A stretch of 64,000 nucleotides of DNA from Dictyoglomus turgidum DSM 6724 (GCF_000021645.1 NC_011661.1:1148723-1212722); one strand, 5' to 3'. Counted from the stretch's first letter, positions 27,948-38,048 are shown. Notes: generated from the letters alone by a model not told the origin. A program made the numbers and translations.

Positions 27948-28590
27948 TACGAAATTTCAGTTTTTCGTATATAAAAGTATAGCAGGCGTTATAAAGGTAC
28001 TTCTTAAAAGAATATATAAATTAGAAATAAATGGCCTTGAGAATGTACCTTTGGAGGGACCTGTTATTATTGCCCCAAATCACAGAAGTAGCCTTGATGT
28101 CTTGGCTATTGCTGTAAGCTTACCAAGGCCTATAAAGGCACTTGGTAAAGTTGAAAGATTTAAATATCCCTTATTAGGAAGATTTGCTCAATATCTTGGT
28201 GGAATTCCTGTAGAGAGAGGACATGCAGATCTTTCTGCTGTAAAGGGTGGTATAGAAGTCTTAAAAAGAGGAGAAATTTTGTTAATTTTTCCTGAAGGAA
28301 CAAGATTAAGATTGGAAAAGAAAGATATTAAGCCTAAGAGGGGAATTGGATATTTTGCAGCTAAGATGAAAGTTCCTGTTGTTCCTACTGCTATCATTGG
28401 AGCTGACTGTATATGGCCTCCTGAGAAAAAGCTACCAGCTCTTAAGGGAAGAATAAAGGTGATTTTTTTGCAGCCTGTTTATTATGAAGGAGAACCTGAT
28501 AGAATTAAAGAAGAAGAATTTACAAATAAAATAATGAGTCAAATAGAGGAGGTATTAAGGAGAGAATCTTTAAATCATGAGGCAAATTAG
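27931..28590 (+). CDS. PlsC-type 1-acyl-glycerol-3-phosphate acyltransferase, copy 1
   Basis: A lysophosphatidate acyltransferase-like protein of about 219 residues. It has the HX4D motif in APNHRSSLD and the FPEGTR motif, plus an N-terminal hydrophobic patch. It would add the second acyl chain to form phosphatidic acid at the inner membrane. The start is uncertain: ATG 27931 or ATG 27919, both inside the previous permease gene. A second, divergent plsC overlaps its end by 14 bases. The two may differ in acyl specificity, or one may act on another lipid. Confidence 0.86.
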   Translation, partial: KRRKYSTKFQFFVYKSIAGVIKVLLKRIYKLEINGLENVPLEGPVIIAPNHRSSLDVLAIAVSLPRPIKALGKVERFKYPLLGRFAQYLGGIPVERGHADLSAVKGGIEVLKRGEILLIFPEGTRLRLEKKDIKPKRGIGYFAAKMKVPVVPTAIIGADCIWPPEKKLPALKGRIKVIFLQPVYYEGEPDRIKEEEFTNKIMSQIEEVLRRESLNHEAN

Positions 28591-29212
28591 AAAGTCTATC
28601 TCTCATTTTTTCTACAAAATCTTAATAGTTGTGGTAAGATTTTTATTGAATATCCTATGGGGATACAAGGTAGAAGGAAAGGAGAATATTCCTAATCATT
28701 CTTTTATCCTTGTAGCAAATCATGTAAGTATATTAGACCCCATAGTGATTGGTGCTGCTTTTGACAAGAGGTTATTTTATCTTGCTAAAAAAGAACTCTT
28801 TAAATCAAAAATATTTAATCCTTTTTTAAGATGGCTTGGAGCAATTGATGTAGATAGAAAGGATTTTAAATACGAAACTTGGAAAAAAATAAACAGACTA
28901 ATTAAAGAGAATGAAATAATAGTAATATTTCCAGAGGGAACAAGAAATGATCATCCTGAAAAGGGACTTCTTGAACTTAAAGATGGTGCTGCTTCTCTCG
29001 CATTAACTCATGGACTTCCTATTCTTCCTGTAGCAATAAAGGGCACCGAGAAAATATGGAAAAGAAAATGGATCTTTCCTCAATTAAGGGGACGAATAAA
29101 TATTAGAATAGGTAAAGTAATAAATGTATCTAAAATTAAAAAGCCTTCAAAAGAGGATATAAAAGAGGTAAATAATAAAATAAAGGCAAGTTTAATAGGG
29201 CTTTTAAGATGA
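28577..29212 (+). CDS. PlsC-type 1-acyl-glycerol-3-phosphate acyltransferase, copy 2
   Basis: A 211-residue acyltransferase with HX4D in VANHVSILD and FPEGTRND, and a membrane segment near residues 10-28. It is clearly a paralog of the preceding gene but far from identical, so not a recent duplication. It lies directly before ispH with a 4-base overlap; a plsC-ispH neighbourhood is common in Firmicutes. Confidence 0.88.
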   Translation: MRQIRKSISHFFYKILIVVVRFLLNILWGYKVEGKENIPNHSFILVANHVSILDPIVIGAAFDKRLFYLAKKELFKSKIFNPFLRWLGAIDVDRKDFKYETWKKINRLIKENEIIVIFPEGTRNDHPEKGLLELKDGAASLALTHGLPILPVAIKGTEKIWKRKWIFPQLRGRINIRIGKVINVSKIKKPSKEDIKEVNNKIKASLIGLLR

Positions 29213-30060
29213 AGGTGTATATTGCTACTCCTTACGGATTTTGTTCGGGAGTAAAAAAATCCATATCTCTTGCTGAAAAAATACTGTCCTTAAAAGGTGA
29301 AGTATATACTTTGGGAGCATTAGTTCATAATCCAAAGGTAATAGAGGAATTGTCGAAAAAGGGCATAAAGGTGCTTGGGAAGGATGAAATTGTAGAGGGT
29401 AAAGCTTTGATCGTTAGGGCTCACGGTTTACCTCAAAGAGATATAGATTTTTATAAAAGCTTAGGAAATGAAATCTATGATGCAACTTGTCCTCTTGTTA
29501 AAAAAGTACAGGTTCTTGCAGAGTATCTTAAGAATAACAAATATAAAGTAATAATAATAGGAGAAAAAAATCATCCTGAAGTGATAGGAATATTGAGTTA
29601 TACAGATAATCAAGGTATAGTGATAGAATATGAGAGTGATATAGAGAAAGTAGAATATTATCCTAAAATTGGGATAGTTTTTCAAACTACGCAAAGTTTT
29701 GATAATGCTATTCAAAAAGTAAATCTGATAATGAATAAGGGTAAAGAGATCAGGATATTTAATACCATATGCCCTGAAACTATTGAGCGACAAGAAAAAG
29801 CTAAAAAACTCTCAAAAATAGTAGACGTTGCTCTGGTTCTAGGCGGGAAAAATAGTGCCAACACGAGGAGGTTATATATAACATTGAGTCTAAAGGTACC
29901 AACATATCATATTGAAAATTTGGAAGAGATAGATAAAAATTGGTTTAAAGAAGACAGTAAAGTAGGCATAATTACGGGCACATCTACTCCTAATAACTTT
30001 GTAGAGGAGGTATTAGCATTATTAAAGAGTCTTTATCCCTTAGAGATTCATTTGGTATAA
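29209..30060 (+). CDS. ispH: 4-hydroxy-3-methylbut-2-enyl diphosphate reductase
   Basis: Last enzyme of the MEP isoprenoid pathway, reducing HMBPP to IPP and DMAPP with a [4Fe-4S] cluster. The three cluster cysteines are Cys12 (GFCSGV), Cys94 (ATCPLVKK) and Cys188 (ICPETIERQ). RAHGLPQ and GTSTPNNFVEEV complete the family pattern. The 283 residues are the standard single-domain length, with no fused S1 domains. Its 3' end overlaps the proposed der start by 43 bases. Confidence 0.95.
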   Translation: MKVYIATPYGFCSGVKKSISLAEKILSLKGEVYTLGALVHNPKVIEELSKKGIKVLGKDEIVEGKALIVRAHGLPQRDIDFYKSLGNEIYDATCPLVKKVQVLAEYLKNNKYKVIIIGEKNHPEVIGILSYTDNQGIVIEYESDIEKVEYYPKIGIVFQTTQSFDNAIQKVNLIMNKGKEIRIFNTICPETIERQEKAKKLSKIVDVALVLGGKNSANTRRLYITLSLKVPTYHIENLEEIDKNWFKEDSKVGIITGTSTPNNFVEEVLALLKSLYPLEIHLV

Positions 30061-31367
30061 AGAAAGGAGTTCCAGTAGTAAGTATAGTTGGAAGACCTAA
30101 TGTAGGAAAGTCTGTACTTTTTAACAGGATTGTGGGAGAAGAAAAGGCTATTGTAGCGGATGAACCAGGAGTGACAAGGGATCCCCTTGTTCACTTGTGT
30201 GAACATGAGGGAAAATATTTTTATTTAGTAGATTCCGCAGGATGGGGTTTAACTGATGATTTAAGTGAGCTTATCCAAGAAAAAATACAAGAAGTTATAA
30301 ACATAAGTGATCTTATACTTTTTGTCGTAGATGGTAGATCGGAGTTAACAGCCTTGGATCATGAATTTGTAGATATTCTGAGGAAGTCTGGGAAAAGAGT
30401 TATATTAGTAGTAAATAAAATGGAAGGAAGGATTGATCGGGAAGAATATCTTGCTCCTTTTACCGCCTTAGGACTTGGAGAGCCTTTCCCGATTTCAGCA
30501 CTACATAAACAAAATCTATATGAGCTTTTAGATCTAATAATATCTTTAATACCAGCTCCCGAAGAAGTTTCTTCTGAGGACAAATCTATAAAACTTGCTT
30601 TTGTAGGAAGACCTAATAGTGGTAAGTCTTCTCTTCTAAATGCCTTAATTGGCAGAGATAGAAGTATAGTAAGTGAAATTCCTGGTACCACAAGGGATGC
30701 TGTTGACCTAATTTGGGACTTTAATGGCAAAAAATACATCATTGTAGATACGCCGGGATTAAGAAGACCAGCAAAAGTAGAGGAAGGCTTAGAAGAACTT
30801 TCAGTTCAGAAGACTCTACAGACCATAAGAAGAATTGACATTGCTATTATGGTGATCGATTTATCGGTAGGAATAAGGGAGCAAGAAAAAAGAATATTGC
30901 ATTATATAGAAGATAAAGGAAAATCTTGTTTAATTGTTTTTAATAAGACAGATTTAATCCCATCTCTAAAGGAAAGAAGGGAATTTGAAAAGATAGTACC
31001 TCAAATTTTGCAGCCTTTTGACTATTTTCCATTTATTTTTACTTCAGCCATTAGAAATTATAATGTAAAGAAGATATTGCCCTGGGTTGATAAGCTTTTT
31101 GAGCTTAGAAATATGAGAATACCTACTTCTCAAATAAATAGGGCTATAGGAGAAGCTCTTTCTAAGACCAACTTTTCTAAAAAAGGAAAGATTTTAAAAA
31201 TTTACTATGCTACACAAGTTGATGTGGCACCACCAACTATAGTGTTTTTTGTAAATGAACCTGAAATAATGAACAAAAATGTGGTCAAATATTTTGAGAA
31301 ATTCCTCAGGAATTACTTTGGCTGGGTAGGAACACCTATAAAGATTGAAGTAAGAAAGAGGGAATAG
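30018..31367 (+). CDS. der: Ribosome-assembly GTPase Der, probably using an ATT start
   Basis: A double-GTPase that helps mature the 50S subunit. Domain 1 shows VSIVGRPNVGKS, DEPGVTRD and DSAG; domain 2 shows AFVGRPNSGKS, EIPGTTRDA, DTPGLRR and NKTD. A KH-like C-terminal domain follows. The first ordinary in-frame start, GTG 30132, would delete the first P-loop. Upstream the frame is open only from 29997 and has no ATG, GTG or TTG. An SD GAGGAGG (30004-30010) lies 7 bases before ATT 30018, giving about 449 residues, so I place the start there; ATT 30021 is possible. Identity is certain, the start is inferred. Confidence 0.9.
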   Translation: MIKESLSLRDSFGIKKGVPVVSIVGRPNVGKSVLFNRIVGEEKAIVADEPGVTRDPLVHLCEHEGKYFYLVDSAGWGLTDDLSELIQEKIQEVINISDLILFVVDGRSELTALDHEFVDILRKSGKRVILVVNKMEGRIDREEYLAPFTALGLGEPFPISALHKQNLYELLDLIISLIPAPEEVSSEDKSIKLAFVGRPNSGKSSLLNALIGRDRSIVSEIPGTTRDAVDLIWDFNGKKYIIVDTPGLRRPAKVEEGLEELSVQKTLQTIRRIDIAIMVIDLSVGIREQEKRILHYIEDKGKSCLIVFNKTDLIPSLKERREFEKIVPQILQPFDYFPFIFTSAIRNYNVKKILPWVDKLFELRNMRIPTSQINRAIGEALSKTNFSKKGKILKIYYATQVDVAPPTIVFFVNEPEIMNKNVVKYFEKFLRNYFGWVGTPIKIEVRKRE

Positions 31368-31368
31368 T

Positions 31369-31974
31369 ATGTTTCTAAAAATACTACTTGTGATACTATC
31401 TTATCTTATTGGCTCTATTCCAAGTGCCTTGATTGTAGGGAAATTATGGAAGGGGATAGATGTTAGAAACTATGGAAGCGGAAATCTTGGAGCTACAAAT
31501 GTATTGAGGGTATTAGGGTGGGGACCAGCGGTTATAGTTGCTGTGATGGATGTAGGTAAAGGTATCCTTGCAGTATACTTAGCTCAAAGTTTTTTACATA
31601 GTGATTATCTTTTTGTACTTTTATGTGTTATTGCGGCTGTAATTGGACACTCTTTTCCCATATTTGCAGGATTTAGAGGTGGGAGAAGTGTTGGGGTTTC
31701 CTTTGGAATACTTTTTTACCTTTTTCCTAAGTCTTCACTGATCATCTTTTTTATTGCTATAATTATAGTAGCAGTTACTCAATACAAATCTGTGGCATCT
31801 ATTACCTCTGCTCTTATTTATCCTTTTTTGCTTTATCATATAGAAAAGCCTCCGATGGAATATTTTATTGGAGTAATTTTAGTATGCCTTTTTATAATTT
31901 ATAGGCATATTCCTAATATAAAAAGACTCATAAAAGGGGAGGAACATAAAATAAGTTGGAAGGTAAGAAGATAA
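31369..31974 (+). CDS. plsY: Glycerol-3-phosphate acyltransferase PlsY
   Basis: A 201-residue inner-membrane enzyme that transfers acyl from acyl-phosphate to glycerol-3-phosphate. It has about five membrane segments. Motif 1 [15 protein letters not shown] and motif 2 [13 protein letters not shown] are clear, although the second is followed by RSVG where KGVAT is usual. It sits between der and gpsA, an arrangement conserved in Bacillus. PlsX, which makes the acyl-phosphate donor, is not in this window. Confidence 0.92.
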   Translation: MFLKILLVILSYLIGSIPSALIVGKLWKGIDVRNYGSGNLGATNVLRVLGWGPAVIVAVMDVGKGILAVYLAQSFLHSDYLFVLLCVIAAVIGHSFPIFAGFRGGRSVGVSFGILFYLFPKSSLIIFFIAIIIVAVTQYKSVASITSALIYPFLLYHIEKPPMEYFIGVILVCLFIIYRHIPNIKRLIKGEEHKISWKVRR

Positions 31975-32996
31975 AAATTGCTGTGTTTGGCAGTGGCAGC
32001 TGGGGAACAGCACTTGCAAATGTATTATGTGAAAAGAATTATAAAGTTGTACTATGGGGTAGAGACAAAGAGAAGGTAAAGAAAATAGAAGAATTAAGAG
32101 AAAATATATATTATTTACCTGGTTATAAGCTTGCTCCATCACTTGAAATTACTTCTAATATAGATTATGCTACAAAAGATACAGATATTGCTATTTTAAG
32201 CATTCCTATTCAAGGATTGAGGGAGTTTTTAAAGGGAAATAATACCTATTTGAAGAGAGCAGGATTTTTTGTTAATACAGGAAAAGGTATAGAAATTCTT
32301 ACTTTGAAAAGACCCTCTGAAATAATAAAAGAAGAACTCGATGTAGATTTTAATCAAATTGCAACTCTCTCGGGTCCAAGTTTTGCAAAAGAGGTTATGG
32401 AAAAAAAACCTTTAGCTATTGTAATTGCGTCCTCTGACTTAAATACAGCAAAATATTTACAAGACATTCTAAGTCTATCTTTTATGAGAATATATAGAAG
32501 TGATGACATAGTAGGAGTTGAAATCGGCGGAGCTTTAAAAAACGTAATAGCTATTGCAGCGGGCATTTCAGATGGTCTTGGTTTTGGATATAATGCAAAA
32601 GCAAGCCTTATTACTCGAGGGCTTGTTGAGATAAATAGAATGGCAATTTTATATGGGGCTCATCCCTTTACCATATTAGGACTTTCAGGCTTAGGAGATC
32701 TGATTTTAACCTCTACGAGTGCTCTTAGTAGAAATTGGACTGTAGGTAAATTAATAGGTGAGGGTCTAAGTTTAGAAGAGGCTATGAATAAGCTTAATGG
32801 TATGGTAGCGGAAGGGGTCTATACTGCTAAATCTGCTTATTATATATCTCAAAAAACTAATGTGTATATGCCTATTACTCAGGAAGTTTATAAGGTGCTT
32901 TATGAAAATAAACCCCCCCATGAGGCTCTATCTTCATTACTTTCAAAAGAATTAAAACATGAGATAGATGAGGATTTTCAATTCAACTTGTTATAA
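31956..32996 (+). CDS. gpsA: Glycerol-3-phosphate dehydrogenase [NAD(P)+]
   Basis: Makes the sn-glycerol-3-phosphate backbone used by the upstream PlsY and PlsC enzymes. The 346-residue protein has the Rossmann motif [10 protein letters not shown] near residue 11, the GPSFAKEV segment, and the catalytic-lysine region [21 protein letters not shown]. The start is TTG 31956, overlapping plsY by 19 bases with SD AGGGGAGG. Confidence 0.95.
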   Translation: MEGKKIKIAVFGSGSWGTALANVLCEKNYKVVLWGRDKEKVKKIEELRENIYYLPGYKLAPSLEITSNIDYATKDTDIAILSIPIQGLREFLKGNNTYLKRAGFFVNTGKGIEILTLKRPSEIIKEELDVDFNQIATLSGPSFAKEVMEKKPLAIVIASSDLNTAKYLQDILSLSFMRIYRSDDIVGVEIGGALKNVIAIAAGISDGLGFGYNAKASLITRGLVEINRMAILYGAHPFTILGLSGLGDLILTSTSALSRNWTVGKLIGEGLSLEEAMNKLNGMVAEGVYTAKSAYYISQKTNVYMPITQEVYKVLYENKPPHEALSSLLSKELKHEIDEDFQFNLL

Positions 32997-33016
32997 AATT
33001 TTTGAATTGATATAAT
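32988..33016 (+). promoter_or_regulatory. Promoter of recA
   Basis: TTGTTA (32988-32993) and a perfect TATAAT (33011-33016) are 17 bases apart and overlap the gpsA stop codon. No Bacillus-type LexA box (GAAC-N4-GTTC) or E. coli-type CTGT-N8-ACAG is visible between the promoter and recA. Confidence 0.75.
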
Positions 33017-33054
33017 TAACTTAAAGAAAAAATCAGAGGTGAGGTATTTAGTGT

Positions 33055-34125
33055 ATGGAGAAAGAAAAAGCTTTAGAGTCAGCTATATTTCAGATTGAAA
33101 AACAGTTTGGTAAAGGCGCTATAATGAGATTAGGAAGTCAAGAAAGATTTCAGGTCCCTGTTATTCCCACAGGTATTCTTACTTTAGATTATGCTCTTGG
33201 AGTTGGTGGAGTACCAAGGGGAAGAATAATAGAACTTTTTGGTCCTGAAGGATCAGGTAAGACTACTGTTGCACTACAAATTATAGCTTCTGCTCAAAAA
33301 ATGGGTGGAGTCGCAGCTTTTATTGATGCAGAACATGCCTTTGATCCTAACTATGCAAGGAAAATTGGGGTAAATCTAGAAAATCTTTTAATATCACAGC
33401 CAGATACAGGTGAACAAGCCCTTGAGATTGCAGAAATACTTGTGAGAAGTGGAGGGGTAGATGTAATAGTCATAGATTCAGTTGCTGCTCTTGTCCCTCG
33501 AGCTGAGCTTGAAGGAGAAATGGGAGACGCCTTTATTGGCCTCCAGGCAAGATTAATGTCTCAAGCATTAAGAAAATTGACAGGAGTAATAAGCAAATCT
33601 AAAACTGTTGCTATTTTTATTAACCAATTAAGGGAAAAGGTGGGAGTATTTTTTGGAAATCCTGAAACTACACCAGGTGGTAGAGCATTAAAGTTTTATG
33701 CATCAGTGAGAATAGATGTAAGAAAAGCTGAATCTATGAAAGAAGGAAGCGAGGTCACGGGTACAAAAGTCAAAGTTAAAGTAGTAAAGAATAAGGTTGC
33801 TCCACCCTTTAGAGAAGGGGAATTTGAACTTATTTATGGGGAAGGAATATCAAGAGAAGGCTGTATTTTAGATGCAGGAGTTGAGGCAAAGGTAATAGAA
33901 AGGAGTGGAACGTGGTATATTTACAAAGATATCCGATTGGGACAAGGAAGAGAGAATGCAAAGACATACTTGAAAGAGCATCCTGAAATTGCTGATGAGA
34001 TAGAAAGAGAAGTAAGAAAGCTATGGGGATTTGAGGAGACGCAAGCGGAAGGTAATAAAGAAAGTTCTAAAGAAGAAGAGAAGGAAGTAAAAGAAGAGAA
34101 AACTATAAGAAAGTCTACAAAATAA
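33055..34125 (+). CDS. recA: Recombinase RecA
   Basis: A 356-residue strand-exchange protein that forms filaments on single-stranded DNA. Walker A GPEGSGKT is at 63-70. [33 protein letters not shown] and GREN.KTYL follow in the usual order. The C-terminal tail is highly charged (runs of E and K), as is common. SD GAGGTGAGG precedes ATG 33055. The gene has its own promoter and the tRNA promoter follows 2 bases after its stop. Confidence 0.98.
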   Translation: MEKEKALESAIFQIEKQFGKGAIMRLGSQERFQVPVIPTGILTLDYALGVGGVPRGRIIELFGPEGSGKTTVALQIIASAQKMGGVAAFIDAEHAFDPNYARKIGVNLENLLISQPDTGEQALEIAEILVRSGGVDVIVIDSVAALVPRAELEGEMGDAFIGLQARLMSQALRKLTGVISKSKTVAIFINQLREKVGVFFGNPETTPGGRALKFYASVRIDVRKAESMKEGSEVTGTKVKVKVVKNKVAPPFREGEFELIYGEGISREGCILDAGVEAKVIERSGTWYIYKDIRLGQGRENAKTYLKEHPEIADEIEREVRKLWGFEETQAEGNKESSKEEEKEVKEEKTIRKSTK

Positions 34126-34127
34126 TC

Positions 34128-34156
34128 TTGACAGGCAAAATAAAGCTTTATATAAT
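34128..34156 (+). promoter_or_regulatory. Perfect consensus promoter for tRNA-Leu
   Basis: TTGACA (34128-34133), 17-base spacer, TATAAT (34151-34156): an exact sigma-70 consensus ending 12 bases before the tRNA, consistent with strong constitutive expression. Confidence 0.85.
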
Positions 34157-34168
34157 CTTTAAAGAAAT

Positions 34169-34256
34169 GCCGAGGTGGTGGAATTTGGCAGACACGTAGC
34201 ATTGAGGGTGCTATGGGCATAAGCCCGTCCGGGTTCAAATCCCGGCCTCGGCACCA
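34169..34256 (+). tRNA. tRNA-Leu (anticodon GAG)
   Basis: An 88-base class II tRNA with encoded CCA. The acceptor stem GCCGAGG pairs with CCTCGGC, then discriminator A and CCA (34254-34256). The anticodon arm is TAGCA-TTGAGGG-TGCTA, with GAG in positions 3-5 of the loop, reading CUC and CUU. A long variable arm (TGGGCATAAGCCCG) and a T-arm CCGGG-TTCAAAT-CCCGG are intact. It is the cognate of the CUC specifier proposed in the T-box leader at 56405. Confidence 0.97.
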
Positions 34257-34268
34257 AACCTTAAAAAT

Positions 34269-34302
34269 AAAACTCTTCCCATCTTGGGAAGGGTTTTATT
34301 TT
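34269..34302 (+). terminator. Intrinsic terminator after tRNA-Leu
   Basis: AAAACTCTTCCC (34269-34280) pairs with GGGAAGGGTTTT (34286-34297), 12 pairs with one G-T, over a 5-base loop. The tail is TTTTATTTT. Confidence 0.88.
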
Positions 34303-34319
34303 AAAAGGAGGAAACACTT

Positions 34320-35309
34320 GTGAACGATCTACTTCTTGAAGTAAAGAACTTAAAAACGTATTTTTTTACTGATGAAGGGATTGTAAAAGCGGTAGATGAT
34401 GTAAGTTTTAATCTCCACAAAGGAGAGAGCTTAGGTATAGTGGGAGAATCAGGTAGTGGGAAAAGTGTAACAGCTCTCTCTATAATGAGATTGATTCAAG
34501 ATCCTCCGGGAAAGATTGTTAGTGGTGAAGTCTGGTATAGGGGAGAAGATCTCCTTAAGAAGAAAGAGAGCGATATGAGAGAAATTCGCGGTAATAAAAT
34601 CTCTATGATATTTCAAGACCCAATGACTTCTCTAAATCCTGTATTTACTATTGGTGATCAAATAATGGAAGCAATTATTTTGCATCAGAAATTAGATAAG
34701 GCTTCAGCAAGAAAAAAGGCTATAGAGATGTTAGAACTTGTTAGGATCCCTGAAGCAAATAAGAGGGTAGATGAGTATCCTCATCAATTTAGTGGTGGAA
34801 TGAGACAAAGGGTTATGATTGCTATGGCTCTGTCTTGTAATCCTGAAATACTTATTGCAGATGAGCCTACCACAGCTCTTGATGTAACTATTCAAGCTCA
34901 GATTTTGGATTTAATAAAACAGCTTCAAAGGGAATTAGGTATGTCCTTAATACTCATAACCCATGATATGGGAGTAGTAGCAGAAACCTGTCATAATGTC
35001 CTTGTGATGTATGCAGGAAAAGTAGTAGAATACGCCGATGTTAAAACCATATTTAAAAAACCTGCTCATCCTTATACTATAGGTCTCTTAGAATCGGTTC
35101 CTAGACTTGATATAAGAAAAGAGAGATTAAAGGCAATAGAGGGTCAACCACCCGATTTGATATCTCTCCCTAATTACTGCTATTATGCAGAAAGGTGTCC
35201 GTATAGAACTTCTGAATGCTTTGAGCAAATACCAGAGCTCGTAGAAGTTGAACCAGGACATTATTCTCGCTGTATATATGCTAAAAACCTCGGGAGGTCC
35301 TATGAATAA
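34320..35309 (+). CDS. Peptide ABC transporter ATPase, DppD/OppD type
   Basis: A 329-residue ATPase with Walker A GESGSGKS, signature FSGGMRQR, Walker [13 protein letters not shown] and the H-loop ITHD. The C-terminal oligopeptide domain has the cysteine set [14 protein letters not shown]...C, the site of a [4Fe-4S] cluster in DppD structures. The start is GTG 34320 with SD AAAGGAGG. It probably energises the permeases at 5958-7786, which lack nearby ATPases, but other permeases elsewhere in the genome could be the partner. Confidence 0.93.
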   Translation: MNDLLLEVKNLKTYFFTDEGIVKAVDDVSFNLHKGESLGIVGESGSGKSVTALSIMRLIQDPPGKIVSGEVWYRGEDLLKKKESDMREIRGNKISMIFQDPMTSLNPVFTIGDQIMEAIILHQKLDKASARKKAIEMLELVRIPEANKRVDEYPHQFSGGMRQRVMIAMALSCNPEILIADEPTTALDVTIQAQILDLIKQLQRELGMSLILITHDMGVVAETCHNVLVMYAGKVVEYADVKTIFKKPAHPYTIGLLESVPRLDIRKERLKAIEGQPPDLISLPNYCYYAERCPYRTSECFEQIPELVEVEPGHYSRCIYAKNLGRSYE

Positions 35310-36291
35310 CTTTTCAGAAGAAATTATAATAGAGGTAAAAAATCTTAAGAAGTACTTCCCTATAAAGAGAGGAATAGTTTTATCTAAACATGTAGGTGAT
35401 GTAAAGGCTGTTGATGATGTGAGTTTTTATATACGTAAAGGGGAAACCCTTGGTCTTGTGGGAGAATCAGGTTGTGGTAAAAGTACTGTGGCAAGAACCA
35501 TTATAAGACTTCTTGAACCAACAGATGGACAGATTATTTTTGATGGTATTGATATTACAAAACTTCCCTCAAGAGATTTAAGAAAAATTAGAAAAGATAT
35601 GCAGATAATATTCCAAGATCCATATTCTTCTTTAAATCCAAGAATGACCGTGAGTGAAATCATAGGAGAGCCATTAAAGGTTCATGGTATTGTTAAGAAT
35701 TCTAAAGAGAAGGAAAGAAGAGTGCAAGAGCTTTTAGATCTTGTAGGACTTGCTCCCTACCATGCCACAAGGTACCCCCATGAGTTTTCAGGTGGACAAA
35801 GACAAAGAATAGGAATAGCAAGAGCTCTTGCTTTAAATCCTAAATTCATAGTGGCTGATGAGCCAACTTCGGCATTGGATGTTTCCATAAGATCTCAGAT
35901 AATCAACCTAATGCAGGATCTACAAAAAGAGTTTAAATTAACTTATCTTTTTATCTCCCATGATTTAGCAGTTATAAGGCATATATGCGATAGAATTGCA
36001 GTAATGTACTTAGGAAAAATTGTAGAAATAGCTAATAATGACGATCTATATAATTCTCCTTTGCATCCCTATACTCAAGCCCTACTTTCCGCAATACCTA
36101 TTCCAGATCCTGAAATGGCAAAAAAGAGAAAAAAAATAGTACTTACGGGAGATGTGCCAAGTCCTGTAAATCCTCCTTTGGGTTGTAGATTTCATCCCAG
36201 ATGTCCCAATGTGATGGATATATGCTCTAAAGAAGAACCAAAGTTAAAAGAAATTAAGCCGGGCCATTTTGTGGCCTGTCATCTTTATTGA
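35302..36291 (+). CDS. Peptide ABC transporter ATPase, DppF/OppF type
   Basis: A 329-residue partner ATPase. Walker [10 protein letters not shown], signature FSGGQRQR, Walker [13 protein letters not shown], and the C-terminal [14 protein letters not shown] are all typical of OppF. ATG 35302 is preferred over ATG 35248: it has SD GGGAGG and matches the family N-terminus. It overlaps the previous gene by 8 bases. Confidence 0.93.
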   Translation: MNNFSEEIIIEVKNLKKYFPIKRGIVLSKHVGDVKAVDDVSFYIRKGETLGLVGESGCGKSTVARTIIRLLEPTDGQIIFDGIDITKLPSRDLRKIRKDMQIIFQDPYSSLNPRMTVSEIIGEPLKVHGIVKNSKEKERRVQELLDLVGLAPYHATRYPHEFSGGQRQRIGIARALALNPKFIVADEPTSALDVSIRSQIINLMQDLQKEFKLTYLFISHDLAVIRHICDRIAVMYLGKIVEIANNDDLYNSPLHPYTQALLSAIPIPDPEMAKKRKKIVLTGDVPSPVNPPLGCRFHPRCPNVMDICSKEEPKLKEIKPGHFVACHLY

Positions 36292-36295
36292 AGCT

Positions 36296-36598
36296 ATGGA
36301 AAAAAGAGATTTTAAAGAACAACTTAAGAAAACTGCTCATCTTGCAAGATTATATCTTACTCCTGAAGAGGAAGAGCTTTATGCTAAGCAATTACAGGAT
36401 ATTCTTGACTACTTTAAAAAATTACAGGAAGTGGATACTTCAAATATAGAACCTATGGCTCATGTATTGTCTCTTTCTAACATTTGGAGAGAGGACGAAC
36501 CCAAAGGGAGTATATCTCAAGAAGAAGCCTTTAAAAATGCTCCTGAGATTGAGAATTTGGGATTTAAAATTCCAAGAATAATAAAGAGGGAAGAATGA
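36296..36598 (+). CDS. gatC: Asp-tRNA(Asn)/Glu-tRNA(Gln) amidotransferase subunit C
   Basis: A 100-residue GatC. The pattern KTAHLARLYLTPEEEELYAKQLQDILDYF is followed by V.T..I.PMAHV and LREDEP-like REDEP. GatC stabilises the GatA-GatB contact. The start is ATG 36296, 4 bases after oppF; an in-frame upstream candidate at 36269 overlaps oppF. Its stop overlaps the gatA start (ATGA). Confidence 0.92.
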   Translation: MEKRDFKEQLKKTAHLARLYLTPEEEELYAKQLQDILDYFKKLQEVDTSNIEPMAHVLSLSNIWREDEPKGSISQEEAFKNAPEIENLGFKIPRIIKREE

Positions 36599-38046
36599 AA
36601 ACTATAAAAGAGATAAAAGATCTTTACAAAAATAAAGAGGTAAGTATTAAAGAAGTTGTTGAATACTACATTAACAAGATAAAAGAATGGGAACCTTATA
36701 TCAAAGCCTTTCTATATGTACCTTATGATAATATAGAAGAGCAAGTTAAAGATCTGGAGAAAAAAGATTCTAAACTTCCTCTTTATGGTGTTCCCATTGC
36801 CATAAAAGACAATATTTTGACAAAGGATATAAGGACTACTTGTGCATCAAAAATCCTTGAGAACTTTATACCACCTTATGATGCTACAGTGATCAAAAGA
36901 CTAAAAGAAAATGGTGCTATTATAATCGGCAAAACTAATTTAGATGAGTTTGCCATGGGATCTTCTTGTGAAAATTCTGCCTTTGGACCTACAAAAAATC
37001 CTTGGGATATAGAGAGAGTTCCTGGAGGATCCAGCGGAGGATCTGCTGCGTGTGTCTCTGCAGGCGAAGTTCCTGTATCCTTAGGATCCGATACAGGAGG
37101 ATCCATTAGGCTTCCTGCATCTTTTACGGGAGTTATTGGCTTAAAACCGACTTATGGATTAGTTTCCAGATTTGGACTTGTTGCTTTTGCATCATCCTTA
37201 GATCAAATAGGACCCTTTGGAAGAACAGTGGAAGATATAGCAATAGTACTTCAGGTTATTGCAGGACATGATCCTATGGATTCTACTTCGTCTCCATATG
37301 AAATTCCTAATTATTTGGAATCTTTGGGAAAAAGTGTAAAAGATTGGAAGGTGGGGATTCCAAAAGAACTTTGGCAAAAAGGGGTTTCAGAAGAGGTACT
37401 TATCATATTGGAGAAGTCTTTTGATGTTTTTAAAGAAATGGGTGTAAAAGTTGAAGAAATATCTCTACCTTCTTTAGAATATGCTCTTCCTGTTTATTAT
37501 ATAATCTCTACCTCGGAGGCAAGCTCAAATCTTGCTCGTTATGATGGGGTAAAATATGGTTATAGAGATTTTTGGGCTGAAGATCTCATATCTATGTATA
37601 AACAAACCCGAGGAAAGGGATTTGGGAGTGAGGTAAAAAGAAGAATAATTCTTGGCACCTATGCTTTAAGTGCAGGATACTATGATGCATATTATTTAAA
37701 GGCTACAAAAGTAAGAAGATTGATAAGAATGGAATTTGAAGAAGCATTTAAAAAGGTGGATATTATAGCATCACCTACAAGTCCTGTTTTGCCTTTTAAG
37801 CTTGGAGAAAGAATTTCAGACCCATTACAAATGTATTTAACAGATATAATGACTATTCCTGTAAATCTTGCAGGAATTCCAGCTATATCCATGCCTGCTG
37901 GTTTTTATAATAATCTTCCTGTAGGAATCCAATTTATGAGCCCCTTCTTTACAGAAGATAGGTTACTACAATTTGCCTATATTTATCAACAGTTCATGAA
38001 TTTTTCAGAAAAATATCCTGACCTTCCTAATAAGGAGAGAGTATAG
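36595..38046 (+). CDS. gatA: Asp-tRNA(Asn)/Glu-tRNA(Gln) amidotransferase subunit A
   Basis: A 483-residue amidase-signature enzyme that frees ammonia from glutamine for tRNA-dependent transamidation. The Ser-cisSer-Lys triad region is visible: GVPIAIKDNI (Lys), PGGSSGGSAA and GSDTGGSIRLPASF (Ser residues). A GatCAB operon suggests that Gln-tRNA (and perhaps Asn-tRNA) is made indirectly; whether GlnRS or AsnRS is encoded elsewhere cannot be seen here. Confidence 0.97.
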   Translation: MKTIKEIKDLYKNKEVSIKEVVEYYINKIKEWEPYIKAFLYVPYDNIEEQVKDLEKKDSKLPLYGVPIAIKDNILTKDIRTTCASKILENFIPPYDATVIKRLKENGAIIIGKTNLDEFAMGSSCENSAFGPTKNPWDIERVPGGSSGGSAACVSAGEVPVSLGSDTGGSIRLPASFTGVIGLKPTYGLVSRFGLVAFASSLDQIGPFGRTVEDIAIVLQVIAGHDPMDSTSSPYEIPNYLESLGKSVKDWKVGIPKELWQKGVSEEVLIILEKSFDVFKEMGVKVEEISLPSLEYALPVYYIISTSEASSNLARYDGVKYGYRDFWAEDLISMYKQTRGKGFGSEVKRRIILGTYALSAGYYDAYYLKATKVRRLIRMEFEEAFKKVDIIASPTSPVLPFKLGERISDPLQMYLTDIMTIPVNLAGIPAISMPAGFYNNLPVGIQFMSPFFTEDRLLQFAYIYQQFMNFSEKYPDLPNKERV

Positions 38047-38048
38047 AT

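Noticed and set aside
27931-29212. Recent tandem duplication of plsC
   Set aside because: The two acyltransferases share only the family motifs and general layout. Their sequences are too different for a recent copy.
29998-30060. Programmed -1 frameshift joining ispH to der
   Set aside because: The frames are related correctly, but I find no X-XXY-YYZ slippery heptamer or clear downstream structure. The SD plus ATT start explains the data with fewer assumptions.
32997-33054. LexA/SOS operator upstream of recA
   Set aside because: Neither GAAC-N4-GTTC nor CTGT-N8-ACAG is present between the promoter and the start codon.
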